Source: Epiperipatus broadwayi (taxonomy: Eukaryota > Onychophora > Udeonychophora > Euonychophora > Peripatidae). From it: 64,000 nt of DNA. The DNA lies in contig JAQFVV010012537.1 in assembly GCA_028023455.1 (NCBI GenBank), positions 1,862,001 to 1,926,000 on the forward strand. Direction: 5' to 3'. The translations under genes and the position numbers were made by a program. This document shows positions 39,100-50,639 of this stretch, piece after piece. The number at the start of each line of letters is the position of its first letter. Position 1 is the first letter of the stretch. The notes below the pieces were generated by a model. The model made no database searches. It was not told where the DNA came from and saw only the letters and a program-made list of their open reading frames with translations.

Positions 39100-39730
39100 A
39101 TATGCATACATGAATACATCAGCTACTCATGAATAAGTATGACCCTTCTATTTCCAATAAAAAAAATAAGGAGGAAAACTGCTCTAAAAATGAATTTTGC
39201 ATTACAAACCATTCTGTGAATCACAAATAAGTCCACATGTAGAATATGTTAGTCCATTTTTCTTTTTGTTTGATACTTTGTAATTGTCTCTTTTAATTTC
39301 TTCAGCAAAAAAAAAAATATTTCTAAAATACTTCAACATCATGTCTAATTGTAGCTCTCCAATGTATTCTAATCTGTCATATCTTTCCAATGGAAAGAAT
39401 CAGCATTGCATCTTTTTAGAATCACTTTGAGATAATCCTTATAATATGAGATCTATCTATACTGTGAAACCATGCTCAACTTCATTATAAAACACCTTTT
39501 TAGAAAGTCTTGTATTATTCATTTATTTTGCATGTTCAATCCAATGAAGATGTGATTTTACAATAATGGATTCTATAATATCATATCTGGAAAGTTGAAG
39601 AATATATGGAATGGTTTTGTGATTTTGTCATTGTACTTTTATGGAGCATCCTTAAATGAAATTTCTCTAGTGCCTTTATATTGCCATCAATAGGGTGTTA
39701 AAGTCTCACTTCCATGCAATAAATTAGATT
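39100..39730 (-). mobile_element. LINE fragment, second copy of the 0.6-2.0 kb family
   Basis: Runs parallel to 640-1220: CACAAATA(A/T)GTCCACAT, CTTCAACATCATGT, the TATCTTTCC...GGAAAGAAT block, ATG(A/T)GATTTTA.AATA, AATATCA..TCTGGAAAGTTGAAGA, and GTCTCACTTCCATGCAATAAATTA. It corresponds to the RT C-terminus and 3' end only. Non-functional. Confidence 0.7.
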
Positions 39731-40011
39731 AACAAAATAATTTATTATTTAAATATCAATAAATATTTTGATGTCATTAATGCTTTACTGTGGTTAAAAA
39801 CACAGTTAAGGTAACATAGTACAGTAAGTGTTAGTTTCTCCAATTATGCACTAAAGAACTTATTTAATTTTCTTACAAAATAGCACTAGAAATTATAAAA
39901 ATATTTGATTTTTTTTGTTTAGATGTAATTGTTCCCAAATTTACCAATAGCATTACAAATTTTTCTAGCAAAGCCATCAACAGTTATTAAAAGAAAAAAA
40001 ATCTTTTTCTA

Positions 40012-40438
40012 AATTAAAATTATAGGGGATTTTAACACTGACTTTCAAGATCATAAAACCAATACACATGAGCATGCACATATCAAAACGATAAATGATC
40101 TCCAATATATGTATTTTGTGCTGAACCAGCACTCATTATTTTGTCCAGATCATCATCTCCCACACATATGTATAATCAGCGCTTGGTGTCAACAAGAGAT
40201 TTGGACATTCCATCATCAGATTTTCAATAGGAATTGCTGACGAATTGGAGTGAAATGAACTGAAACCTGTCCCTTAAAGATTGAAGATTTGCTATCTTAA
40301 TAACAACCAAGCACTGATTATATATATGTGTGGGAGATGATGATCTGGACCAACTAATGTGTTGGTTCAGCATGAAATATGAATATTGGAAGACATTTGG
40401 AAGTATGTGTTCAAATCCCCTATAATTATAGCTAAACT
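40012..40438. repeat. large foldback element, ~420 bp
   Basis: Inner arms at 40,101-40,205 and 40,285-40,390 are reverse complements over about 100 bp (both include CCAGATCATCATCTCCCAC or its complement). Outer ends carry ATTATAGGGGATTT, in the left arm at 40,019 and inverted near 40,425. The left arm has about 40 extra bases between outer and inner blocks. No coding capacity. Confidence 0.85.
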
Positions 40439-41859
40439 CCAAATATATAAATTATGCTTGTATTTGAAATATTAAATTAAAATTAATAAATAAACTATTT
40501 ACATTCAAGCCTTACATAAGAGAAATTTACAAATTTGGCTATTTTAAGGATAGAAGATAAATCGTGTAAAGTTTTAGATTTAGAATTGTGATATATGAAA
40601 ACAATAAGAATATATCTATAAGTATTGAAATTGTGAATACATATTTAATTTATATATATAAATTTCAATCTTTTCTTGTGATAGATTATTGAAAATAATT
40701 TGGAGATGGCAAAATTACTTTACACCTGAGCATTGTTAATTAATTCTTAGCAAATATATTTTAAAATTAATCTATGAATCTTGATTTTAAAAACTTTTTT
40801 AATGATTTTATTATTTTTAATGCATGTAAATAAAATAATGGATTTAAGAAATAGCTCTAAAACTAAAGCACTATAACAATTGTGTTAAGGAATGTGGAAT
40901 AACAAGCTAAGGTTAAATGACAACTAATGGAAATCCTGTCATAGTTCTTGCCATAAAACTTCCTTATCTAATTATCTCTAAAGATAAAATATAAATGAAG
41001 AATACTTTCTAATTTTATAGATCATTAAAACCTATTTTTAAATTGGGCTATTCTCAAAAAATCTTGGAGTCTTAAAGTATCTTCAGAATATTTTTTCAGC
41101 TAGTTCATAGACCTATATTTCTATACAATGGTTTCAAAACTAATTTTCATAAAGCCCACATTAGCACCAAAAATATGTTATTTTATATATTTTGCACTGT
41201 ACATTTTTTAACTATAATATAACAACTAATTATAAATTAACAATACACTCAATATAAGGATAAAGACATACATTAACTGTCAATTGAGTGAATCCTATAG
41301 GAAATCTAGATAAATATGATAGTAAATTACCATCTCCATATAAATTCTGTTATTTCTAATTTATGACTGATATTAAAATGATGTTGGTATATTTAACTTT
41401 AAATAAAAGTGGTGGCATCTATAAATTATTTAATTCAATAATATTTATGGATTCTCAGCCTCACACCCACACATTTATTTTAAGTTAAATATACAACCCA
41501 AATTAGAGTCCAAGAAATATATATATATATACTGGTTTCTAGTGCATTACTCCTCAAATTAAAAGTATTTCTTTGAGAAAAAATCTTATAATAAAAATTT
41601 ATAAAATTTTTAAATGAAAGAAAACCATTAATTTACATGACAAATGACTTCCAATAAAGAAATTCAAATGTTACTAAATAATAAATAAAAATAATCAAAT
41701 GACCTTATTACTTAGAAATTCATAAGAAGTTTGAGCATCAAAATGTCACAATTGGAATCAATCTGAAGATTTTAGTTCTAGAGTTTGACATTCTACTACT
41801 GCATTCACTAATACAGAAAACACTAAATGATAACTGTATTTGATATAAAACTTTATAGA
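40439..41859. other. AT-rich DNA, possibly 5' part of the next LINE
   Basis: A/T-rich. It could contain a decayed upstream part of the Jockey-like element that follows, but I cannot recognise endonuclease motifs. Confidence 0.4.
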
Positions 41860-42475
41860 ATGGTTACCACGGGGTTCATTTCTCACATTTACTTTATTAA
41901 TCAATGAACTTCCAGATACAGAATATAAGAAATTTATTTATGCAGACAATATTGTATTGATTTCTTAAAAATGATTCTTTACTGAAATAGAAAAGTCTCT
42001 CAATAAGGACAGAAAAAGACTAGAGTTTTAGATCTAATCCAATGAAGACAGTATATTCATTTTTTAATCTTAACAACAGAGACTAATCTCTTAATCTGAA
42101 TGTGACATTTTGAGATAAAAAATTGAAACATGATCCTATTTTATGCTATTTAGGAGAAACATTTGACTAAAAATTAATGAATATATTAACACCTATTACA
42201 ACATGTAACATGTATATCTGTGCATTACAAATATAATCTCTCTTATTCTCATTAATCTTTTGCAAATGGGGTGTAAGAGCTGCAATAATAGTTCAGTGTA
42301 TTTTTTTAATTATTCATTTAAAAAAGTAGGAGCAATAATGATCTATATTTCAAATTTAAAACAAATTTATTGCACAACATTTAGAGGTATGGCAAAGAAG
42401 AAAATTACATTTCAATATATATTATTAAAATTCTTTTTATTAAGACTAACAAAATACCATTAAAAATATTAGATC
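41860..42475 (+). mobile_element. Jockey-clade LINE fragment (RT motifs B, C and C-terminus)
   Basis: Reads WLPRGSFLTFTLLINELPDT (motif B, usually LPQGS.L.P.L), then KKFIYADNIVLIS, where catalytic YADD has become YADN, followed by a stop. Further on are a (K/R)SLNKD block and, at 42,260-42,463, LQMGCKSCNNSSVYFFNYSF. The last corresponds to the Jockey thumb region that normally reads L..AEYA.P.W. The arrangement fits Jockey-type elements of arthropods. Non-functional. Confidence 0.7.
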
Positions 42476-44261
42476 AATACAAAATTGATATGATTCTTGA
42501 CATAAAATCTGAGGCAGATGGCAAATGAAGACTATAAATCAATCTGTTCAAGTAAATATCCTTAGACTGTTCAAAAAAGAACCATGTTTTAGCATAATAG
42601 ATACAGCTTTTATTTATCAAGATTATTTTTTTAAAATTTCTTTCTTAAAATAAATGAATCTTCAGTTATGAAAAAATGCATGCAAAATATAAAATATCAC
42701 AAAGTAAAGTTAAAGGAAAGTACACAAATTTCTATAAGTTTGTTGATAAAAAATTAATTATACTGAGCAAGACATTATCACAGATTCAGAAATAATTTTG
42801 CAATTAAAAGAAACATTTGAATTAAATGAACCAACAATTTCAAATTTCCTAAGAGTTTAAAATCTATTAATAAAAAATGCCTAGAAGCTCTAATTTATAA
42901 AAATAAAAAAATGAAATATTGTCATTAACATATCCAGACCATGATCTATATTACTAACAAATCATTGATACGAAAGATCCAAAGATTTTCATAGTAGTAG
43001 TATAATGGATTTTATATCCTTAAAAAAAGAAGATAATACATAAGCTAAACAATGAGAATAAATTATTCAAGAATAAATTCCCTCCAGAAAGAAAAATGGA
43101 CTTTGATAATTTACATCTAAAAATTATGGTGTAGCTGGTGAAAGTGGTTCCCACATATTGTTTGTGTGTTTACCACTATTAAAATATCAATTAAAATATT
43201 AGTTGAGCAATATTAAAAGATTTAGGTCTAACTGAGGGGTGAAATTTAATTAATTGTTAAGAGTGCTTAATAAAAATAATTATTCTAAGAGTCTATTTAG
43301 ATGAATGCAATCTGATCAGAAGTGAATCAATAAAAGAACAATTAATCAGTAAAATAAAAATAAAATCAGTGGCAAATTCTTTTTCTCTCACCAGTTATGT
43401 CATCTAGTATAAGCTTTAATAATCAAAAGATGCTATATGGTTGGACAGGATTAAGATTGGAACTTATTAAGCACTAACAAGTGGCATCTATTGATTACTA
43501 AATCTTATACTAGATGTCTTATATTAGATGTTTTATTGGTTTCAATAAAAATAAAATGATGATTCATATAAATAGAAAGTTTTAAAAGTCACTGATGAAT
43601 TTTTGAATATTTTTTGCAAATCTGATCTACAATCAGTTTATTTGAAAAAAATATTAAAGATAATTAAATAATTATCAATTCAGATTTTACAGAGAATGAT
43701 TTATTTATTATCCAAGATGAAATTGAATCATTTCACTGGATAAACTCAACTAAGTGACTGTACTCTTTGCTGTAGTCTCTGGTGTCATAAGGCCAGCCTA
43801 AAGCACAAAAGTTTTCTTTTCATTTCAGAAATGTTTGAAACATAATACTATTACAACATATATACCCAAAGGCAATTATGTGTTTGATATAATACCATCA
43901 CTGAAACCCACATACAGTTTTTCCAAATGGATCTGCCACACAGTACAAAATTGGATAAAAAAATTTAAATATAAGTTATCATGAATCAGACATGATTTTA
44001 CACATTTATGACTTTTATGTAAATGACTCTATTATATATTTGGAGGAATAATCAATAGATTTTTTAATAAAGTCCCTTTGAGATTTTACTCAAACCTCCA
44101 TTGTTCAATTATATTAGACTAATATTTAATAGAATTCTTCTATTGCACATATGATGGACAAGTTTAAGCTGAAAACTCTTGAAAATACATTTTTAACAAG
44201 AAAATGCTATTAATTAATTGTTAAACTGTTTTTTGAAAAATTCAAACATAATTTAAACTGG
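42476..44261. other. AT-rich DNA with one short palindrome
   Basis: No gene recognised. Apart from the foldback at 43,401-43,516, a less AT-rich stretch at about 43,735-43,960 is open for short distances but has no domain I can name. Confidence 0.5.
43401..43516. repeat. foldback element, 116 bp
   Basis: CATCTAGTATAAGCTTTAAT at the left is mirrored by CTAAATCTTATACTAGATG at the right, arms of about 36 bp with a few mismatches. Confidence 0.75.
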
Positions 44262-44412
44262 ACGCATATTTATAAATAACGCAACATTTCGAGTGATATT
44301 ATTCACCTCTCTTCAGATGTTTATGTTACGATCAGTGAGAACACTAACAAGGAAATCAAACTTGATACCTTTAGATTCATGAATATTGAATTTAAGGCAA
44401 CATTCTAAGGTA
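44262..44412 (-). mobile_element. diverged Penelope-tail / tRNA-like fragment
   Basis: Parallel to 62,890-63,010 and 60,530-60,650: a CAACATTTCGAGTGATATTATTCACC(T/C)CTCTTC segment, a GATCAGTGA(G/C)A block, AATCAAACTTGATA (degenerate B box complement) and TTAGATTCATGAATATTGAA. Only the spacer and part of the tRNA-like segment survive. It shows the same family inserted outside the 60-64 kb cluster. Confidence 0.6.
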
Positions 44413-45344
44413 TCATTTCTTTAATACAAAAAATTTTATAGCTGCTTCAATAAAAGAAATACTGATAAATTGTAAATGTGCATTGAAGAAAAACACATTA
44501 TAACTAGTTGAAATTTCTGAATTAGTTACTCATAAATATGATCAAAAATAGCTGACAGTTTTATGAAGTATTTACCTATTGTAAAAGCAAAAAGATATAA
44601 CTCCTATTTTTGCATTTTCCAAACTCTGCAAATTCCTTTATCTAGAAAAGAAAATCATACTTAAAGTTTCATTAAACAAGTTCTTATTAGTGTAGATTGT
44701 AGAAATTCAACTAATTACACATACAGATTATCAAAACATGAAATGATGGCTTATTGACGTGCTTAAAAATTATCATATGAGCTAACTTTTATTATTTTTA
44801 AGACTATCTAAAACATTTCCAGAACAACAACTAAACAATATAAACTACATTCTAAACTCAGTAATCTTAAAATTGTCTGCATATGTATCTGTATGTATGT
44901 ACACATATATTTGTCCATTGTGTATATGCATGTATGCATATATTTATAATATTCAGGTTTAGATCAGCTCATTTAGTACACATACATAGTTTTTTTATTT
45001 TAAAAAACACTCATTTGTATAACACAGAAATAAAAGTTTATTATATACAACATCGATATAAAACATTGCAAAAATCTTTATTCAAACACAATGGTGTTAT
45101 ATATATATAGTGAAGAAAATATTATTTGAAAGAGGATATGTGCGATTTGAAAATATATTACGAATATTAGGAAGGAAGTAGACCCTATTACTTTAGATCA
45201 TTCTTTACTTCTTAAAAGATGGTGTTAGTATTCAGTTTTACGTGTCATCGCATCTCCACCTCTCAGAATATAAAACAGCAAACTAATTTTATATCTTTCA
45301 GTAAAAATAATGAGACAATTAAAAGATGGTTAGACTTTTTTTAT
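44413..45344. other. AT-rich DNA, possible intron/downstream region of the exon at 45.35 kb
   Basis: Mostly A/T-rich. On the minus strand a possible splice acceptor (TATTCTGAG) at 45,262, 89 bases past the donor, would join in frame to a short tail ending TAA at about 45,225. This is weak and unproven. Confidence 0.35.
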
Positions 45345-45350
45345 ACTCAC
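45345..45350 (-). other. 5' splice donor candidate (GTGAGT)
   Basis: On the minus strand ACTGG/GTGAGT. All six intronic bases match the strong donor consensus. Without splicing, the frame meets TGA two bases into the donor. Confidence 0.5.
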
Positions 45351-45490
45351 CCAGTCAACGATGAAAACTGTGTATTGCTTTGACCCGTTGCTTGATCCTT
45401 GCTGACTTTATCGGGTTTTCGACTTTTAGCTACAACAATTTCGAAGATAATCCCTATAAGAAATATCCTAATCAAAAATGTGATTGCCAT
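45351..45490 (-). CDS. putative host first coding exon, hydrophobic leader (partial)
   Basis: ATG at 45,490 lies in a good context (ACA before, G after) with an in-frame stop 18 bases upstream. It opens 46 codons plus two bases up to a GTGAGT donor. The product begins MAITFLIRIFLIGIIFEIVV, a hydrophobic stretch of about 20 residues that looks like a signal peptide or signal anchor, then turns hydrophilic and basic (KSRKPDKVSKDQ). That change fits the first exon of a secreted or membrane protein. It sits at the edge of the only CpG-bearing block not explained by a transposon, which would serve as promoter. Later exons would lie at lower coordinates or outside the window; none is recognised. 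A chance ORF remains possible. Confidence 0.5.
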
Positions 45491-45499
45491 TGTACATAA

Positions 45500-46650
45500 A
45501 TTATATTATATTAATCAGGAGCCTTTAAGGCGCTATCTAAAATTAATCAGAATAATCCAGATTTGAAACATGAATTTCACAATTGCTTTAGCTTTTCACT
45601 TATGATTTATCTCCCAAATTATGCGAGGAAGATATAACGCCATATAGGGTTTAGAGATGTTATTAATTCCCGTTAGCACATTTAAAATGAGGACTAAGCT
45701 GGGGTCCTGAGTAGAGCAAGCCAGTCGGAGAACCCCACTAAGCATCCGCCGGGAAACCTAACAAATTTTGGTTGGCTATTTATGAAAAGCGGACTCGTGG
45801 CAAAGATGAAAGAAGGCGGAAAAAAATCAAATTAGTCAAACAGAAAACACGTGTTCTCGGCAGACAGGCACACACAAGCTTTCATTTCCGTTTCTTTATC
45901 AGCATCACCGACAGTTTTAGCAGCGCACTCTGGTCGTTTGAAATCAATATTTTAACTAATACGTTTAACGACCAGTTAGCAATTTCTTTCATCGTCTTGG
46001 AATGTAAAATCAGTTATTTTTATTACAAGAGGAACTTTAAAACTTTTCTTAAACCATTGAATAACTTATATTTGTACATAAAAAATAATAATTTATAAAG
46101 TTTTGTAGATCATTTTTTCCAGCAAAAAAAAAAATAAAATTATATTTTATGGAAGATTAAAATTACCTTCCAGACTGTAAACTGATTCTCAATATAAACT
46201 ACTTGGCAAAAATATAATTACATTTAAGATAATATACATGTTATAAATGAGAAAATTAAAATAAAAAAAATTATAAAAAGAAATAAATGAGTTGAAATGA
46301 TCAGTACAAATCAATTATTATATTACAAAAGATTCCCATCAAACGTGATTTCCACAGAAAGTAACATATTTTTAAGGAAGTTAGTTTCATTTATTTTTCG
46401 CTTAGAATTTTTATTTACTGCTCAGTTTTAGTTTCTATGATATTAGTTTTATCAATTATAGTTAACATTCATGTTCTCTTTACAAATATACGTGCGCGCA
46501 CACACGGTTGACTTACGAATTCTAAAAAAATGATTAAAATTTACTTCGGAACTTTTCTTAAGATTGTGTTTCGGTTATCATTAATTATAGATAATCACTC
46601 TGTGTGCGTAAGTGTGTATTTACGTAAGTAGCTAATAAGAACAGAGATAT
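45500..46650 (-). promoter_or_regulatory. CpG-bearing block, candidate promoter/5' UTR
   Basis: CpG dinucleotides are scarce in most of the window but frequent here (GGCGCTA, GCCGGG, GCGCGC, ACGTTTAACGACC), together with lower A/T. The block lies upstream of the candidate exon on the minus strand. Part of it (45,881-46,045) is homologous to a CpG-depleted copy at 47,700-47,850. No TATA box or start site can be fixed. The open frame at 45,772-46,098 on the plus strand starts with TTG and shows no domain. Confidence 0.45.
45881..46045. repeat. dispersed repeat copy 1, CpG-rich
   Basis: Aligns with 47,700-47,850: shared TTTATCAGCATC, AGTTTTA(G/A)CAG, AATATTTTAACTAAT and TAAAATCAG blocks. Where this copy has CG, the other mostly has TG or CA. 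Family unknown. Confidence 0.7.
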
Positions 46651-47204
46651 TTAACTTGTAAAATACAATTACTGATAGCAAATAGAACTAAGTAATAAGG
46701 CAGTTTTTCAAGTAGATTTTTATATTTTAATCGTTGATCATTATATAGTCTGTAAAAAGAGGTGGAGTGCTATTAACGTACTTCACATTGAAGTCTTAGA
46801 GAAATCAAACTGGCAAATTCCTATTATTCATCCCCAGGTTCTTATTGTGGGATCTAACCAGAACAATCGTTTTATTGGCATGTCCTATTTTTCTTACAAT
46901 TTTGTTTCCGAATAAAATTTTGATAGAGAATGTATAAAACAGAATAAATTTATCTATTCATGTGCGTGGGTCTTGGGTTGTGGTTATCTCATTTGGAATT
47001 TATAAGTTATCAGAGTAATGGGGTTTTTTTTTTACTGTATAATATATAAATCCTTTTTTATGAGAGGCAATAACAATTTCCTTTTTTTTTAAAAAACAAT
47101 TTTTTCATCAACTGAAATAATGGTAAATAACCCAAAGCAGAAAGTGCTAAAACTTTTTAATAATTCTTATTAGTCATTCATTAGACCAGAGATTATCCAC
47201 TTAA
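46651..47204. other. AT-rich DNA, nothing recognised
   Basis: A/T-rich non-coding DNA between the CpG-bearing block and a foldback element. Confidence 0.5.
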
Positions 47205-47401
47205 TGAATAATATTTCTGTAATGTAATTTTCACTACACCACTCTCATGCAAGTTAAGGAGGGTTTCTATCCCCTTTTAACACCTTATGGATGTGTGTAA
47301 CCATAATTATATGACCAAAGACGTGTTAAAAACAGATAGAAACCAATCTCTCCTTGCATGAAAGTGGTGTAGTGAAATTTATACTACAGAAATATTATTC
47401 A
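47205..47401. repeat. foldback element, ~197 bp
   Basis: The left arm TGAATAATATTTCTGTA...TTTCACTACACCACT is mirrored by AGTGGTGTAGTGAAA...ACAGAAATATTATTCA at the right, arms of about 75 bp with a few differences. Non-coding palindrome; target duplication not clear. Confidence 0.85.
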
Positions 47402-47699
47402 TAGCTAAAACTTTCATTTCAGATGTTGACTATCATATGATGAATTTAGATTTGGCCACCTGCAACTGAAAATCATTTTCAAATGATAAAAGTATCATAA
47501 AAATTAGAATAATTGTTATATATTAAATTAGTCATTGCCACTAGACTTTGCAAAGTTGAAAGATAAAAAAAAAAAGACAATATGTGGGCATGTACTTTAT
47601 TATAACAGTGTTAATATTAAAAATACAGGTAAAATTTATTACTAACTTAAAAATATCAAATTAATCACCAGAAAATATATTTTTTAGGTTGACATATAC

Positions 47700-47850
47700 A
47701 AATTTTTATTTCTGTTTATTTATCAGCATCTTTTAGTTTTAACAGTGCAATTTGTGTGTTTTGAAACTAATATTTTAACTAATGCATTTAATGCCTCTTT
47801 ATTTATTTCAGCATCTTGAAACATAAAATCAGAATTTTTTAATAGAATAA
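47700..47850. repeat. dispersed repeat copy 2, CpG-depleted
   Basis: Partner of 45,881-46,045, inserted in the RTE fragment. It carries TG/CA at most of the positions that are CG in the other copy. Confidence 0.7.
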
Positions 47851-48122
47851 TAATTTTTGTTTTGGAGATGGGTAGTATATTAATTAACGAGAATAACAAA
47901 AATGATTATTTGATTTGTTGCCAAGATATCAAATACTGATAATTCATATTAAGATTCAAACAGTTATCAGTCTGTTGGTGAGGTTAAAAATGTTGATATA
48001 GATGTAAAAAAAATGTTTTTAAATGGAACAAACATTTTAAAAGTGACATGAGATTTTCATATAAGAATTAGAAAGGGTTTGGAAGATAAAAGTGTAAAAA
48101 TAAATTTGGATATGGAGACACA

Positions 48123-48816
48123 TAATGAGTGAATTAAGCCAATAAACATCACATGATCACCATTTCTTATTCCTGCTTATAACTGTTATTAAAACAGGCA
48201 AAATTCTCTCTATGTATTGTCACTCAGTGCAAGCCAGGGTAATCAATGTATGCCAGAGGGCGTGTGCATAAAATCCTCATCTAGTGCCTGCTCATCCAAT
48301 ATTCCCAGACTGGCTGGGGATATGAGTGGCAATACGTATAGAGAGTTTTGCCTGTTTTATAAGCAAGTATAAGAAATGGTGATCATGTGATGTTTATTGG
48401 CTTAAAACTAATCCTGCCTAATAGAATAGTGGTGGCTATGGTTATGAAAGAACCAAAGTCACCAAAATGAATAGGTACTGAACTGAGTTCAAACCTGTAT
48501 GACTATAAAAGCTAATGAGCATGGATTGAAAATATTATAGTGTTTTCAATTTAAGACTCATAGTTTTGTAGTTACGTAGAGATAAAAGGTGGCTGCTGGA
48601 GGATTGCATTAGATCCTAAGATCTATGTGCATTGCTCTCAAATCCAAGGCTCCTCACTGATGAAGGCCACAAGCCAGAAACTAGTCTGGGGATATTGGAT
48701 GAGTAGGCACTAGATGGGGATTTTATGCACAAGCCTTCTGGCATCCATTGATTACTCTGGCTTGCACTGAGTGGCAATATGTATAGAGAGCTTTGCCTGT
48801 TCTAATGAGTGAATTA
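48123..48816 (+). mobile_element. hammerhead-bearing Penelope-type unit (solo) with 14-bp TSD
   Basis: The direct repeat TAATGAGTGAATTA is at 48,123-48,136 and 48,803-48,816; the element between is 666 bp. It consists of an inverted partial arm (48,137 to about 48,300) followed by one complete unit: GATCATGTGATGTTTATTGG, AATCCTGCCTAATAG, TGAACTGAGTTCA, GATCCTAAGATCTA, hammerhead, CACAAGCCTTCTGGCATCC, GCAATATGTATAGAG. The inverted arm stops near the sequence matching the ribozyme cleavage site (CCCAGACTGG/CTGGGGATA). The insertion is inside an RTE copy. No ORF. Confidence 0.85.
48642..48700 (+). ncRNA. hammerhead ribozyme, type I
   Basis: Core CTGATGA (48,657) ... GAAAC ... GTC with predicted cleavage after C48,686. 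Stem I: TCCTCA with TGGGGA, then an internal loop, then ATCCAA with TTGGAT. Stem II: GGC/GCC closing a CACAA loop. Stem III: very short (AC/GT with a TA loop) and part of the palindrome ACTAGT, which could pair between two molecules. A non-standard A opposite A sits at the base of stem II. Confidence 0.8.
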
Positions 48817-48900
48817 CATAGATTTGTAAAATATGCAAAGGAAGAAAAATAATAACTGCACATGAAAGCTAGTAAATGAAGATATAGTATCACTAAATTA

Positions 48901-50171
48901 TATTTTAATCATCAAAAGAGATTTATTTCGAAACAGTAATGTGTTTAATAGATACAATTTAAGTAGAGATTTTCAGTGAATTAACTATAAAATATGAATA
49001 ACAAAAATTAGTAAGCAAAATAATAATAAGTTAATATCTCTAAGTCAAAGAATTTAAACTAGAACAATCATTTCAAAATTTAAAGTACTAAAATTATTTC
49101 CAACTTAAATAAGATCTATAAAAAAAATAATAAAAAAGTTATATAATTAGCAAACATAATAAATAGAAATTCAGCAGTAAAATGTTCCATTGAGATCAGG
49201 TAATACATGCAAGAATGAACAATTTTGAAAATATTTAAATGTTCACTTAAATTCAACATGTTAAGTCTGTAAAATAATATGGAAAAAATTAATAATAAAA
49301 AAGATTGAAAATTTTAAAAATATTTACTTTGGTATTGAAAACAAAAGCATCTCATTAATAAAAAGAAATATGATTTGTTTTTTTAAAAAAATAGAATGAC
49401 ATAATAAAATATATAAAAAAAAATTCTATAAAAATATATAGTACTAAAAAACAAAAAAAGAAAGTATCTTATACAATAATATTTGTTTAAGTATCATACA
49501 TTTTATCTAAAAAGATCAGATATGCTGTTAATCTACAAAAAATGTAAAAGTTAATGAAATCATTGTGATATTTTAAAAGCAGGTGAACAAATAAAGAAAA
49601 TATTGATAAAGTTGTACACATAGATTAATTCATACTGACCCATATTTAAAAAAATGAAAAAGAACATTAAAAATATATTTATAAGACATTTATTAAGTTT
49701 ATTACAAATAATCCAGAAACATTTTCTGCTCAAGCCAATCAAACAACAAACTGGATTTTAAAAATGTTTATCTATATGGAGAAGTTATATTAAGACCAAA
49801 TGTTGATTTGGCATTGGATTTGTAGATTACATAAAGATATTCTGACTCTATATATGTTTCTTCGAGGATTACAGTTTTTGAGCAATATGATATATTTCAA
49901 AATATTGTCGAATTGTGAAAAATATCAAAATGCAAAGCAGTGATTACATTATGTTTAGTAATATGCTAAAGCATGACGATTCCATCTCCCTAGAATTTTT
50001 GTTGTAGTTTATTGAAAGTATTTTATGAAAAAAATGGAAGGATCAATAAAAACGTGTGGTTGCGTAATTAATATGGATTTTGATAATAGGTTGTAGAAAT
50101 ATCATAAGAGTAATCTGGTGAAATAAAAAATAGAACCAAATATATATATATTTAAAACTTAATAATGATGA
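48901..50171. other. AT-rich DNA, nothing recognised
   Basis: A/T-rich, no ORF or repeat boundary that I can support. Confidence 0.55.
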
Positions 50172-50639
50172 TAAGACTGCAGAAAGGAGTTTGCTATTAA
50201 CTGAAAGGAGACCCTTTGATTCCTCTTGGAAGCCTTAAAAGAATCGAGCAGGGCAAATTCCTAATGTCCACTCCATACGTTCTTCTCATTGCAGCTGTTA
50301 TTACTATGTGATTATTAATATAGTATATGAACCTGCATGAGCTGCTCATAAACATGCATTAGCCAGCATGGTGAGTTTATTGGTTTTTTACCTCTGAGTT
50401 TAAGATCAAGAAACACCATGGTCTTTCTTCTCAGATACCTGATAAGGCAGAATGAATATATTTGTAAATGATAAATATATTTCCAATAGATATATATAAT
50501 CATGACAGACAAAAATAAATCATGGTCCTTATTCCCAGGAAGTTGCAAAGTCACCAACCAAGGCAGCAGTTGGTGGCCAAAGGTGGAGGGTGCTAAAAAT
50601 TTCCTGATTGTGGACTCAGGCTGCCATTTCATGATGATT

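Larger units (their letters stand above)
47440..48900 (+). mobile_element. RTE fragment (endonuclease region) interrupted by two insertions
   Basis: Parallels 50,650-51,180: CAACTGAAAATCATTTTCAAATGA, the AGAATAATTGTTATATATTAAAT segment, GGGCATGTACTTTATTA, then GATATCAAATACTGATAATTCA, GTTGATATAGATGTAAAAAAAATG and, after the hammerhead insertion, CATAGATTTGTAAAATATGCAAA(G)GA. It is split first by the dispersed repeat at about 47,640-47,870 and then by the element at 48,137-48,802. Confidence 0.7.

Noticed and set aside
45772-46098. 108-codon open frame on the plus strand in the CpG-bearing block
   Set aside because: It starts at TTG, not ATG, and shows no domain. Half of it lies in a dispersed repeat also found at 47.7 kb.
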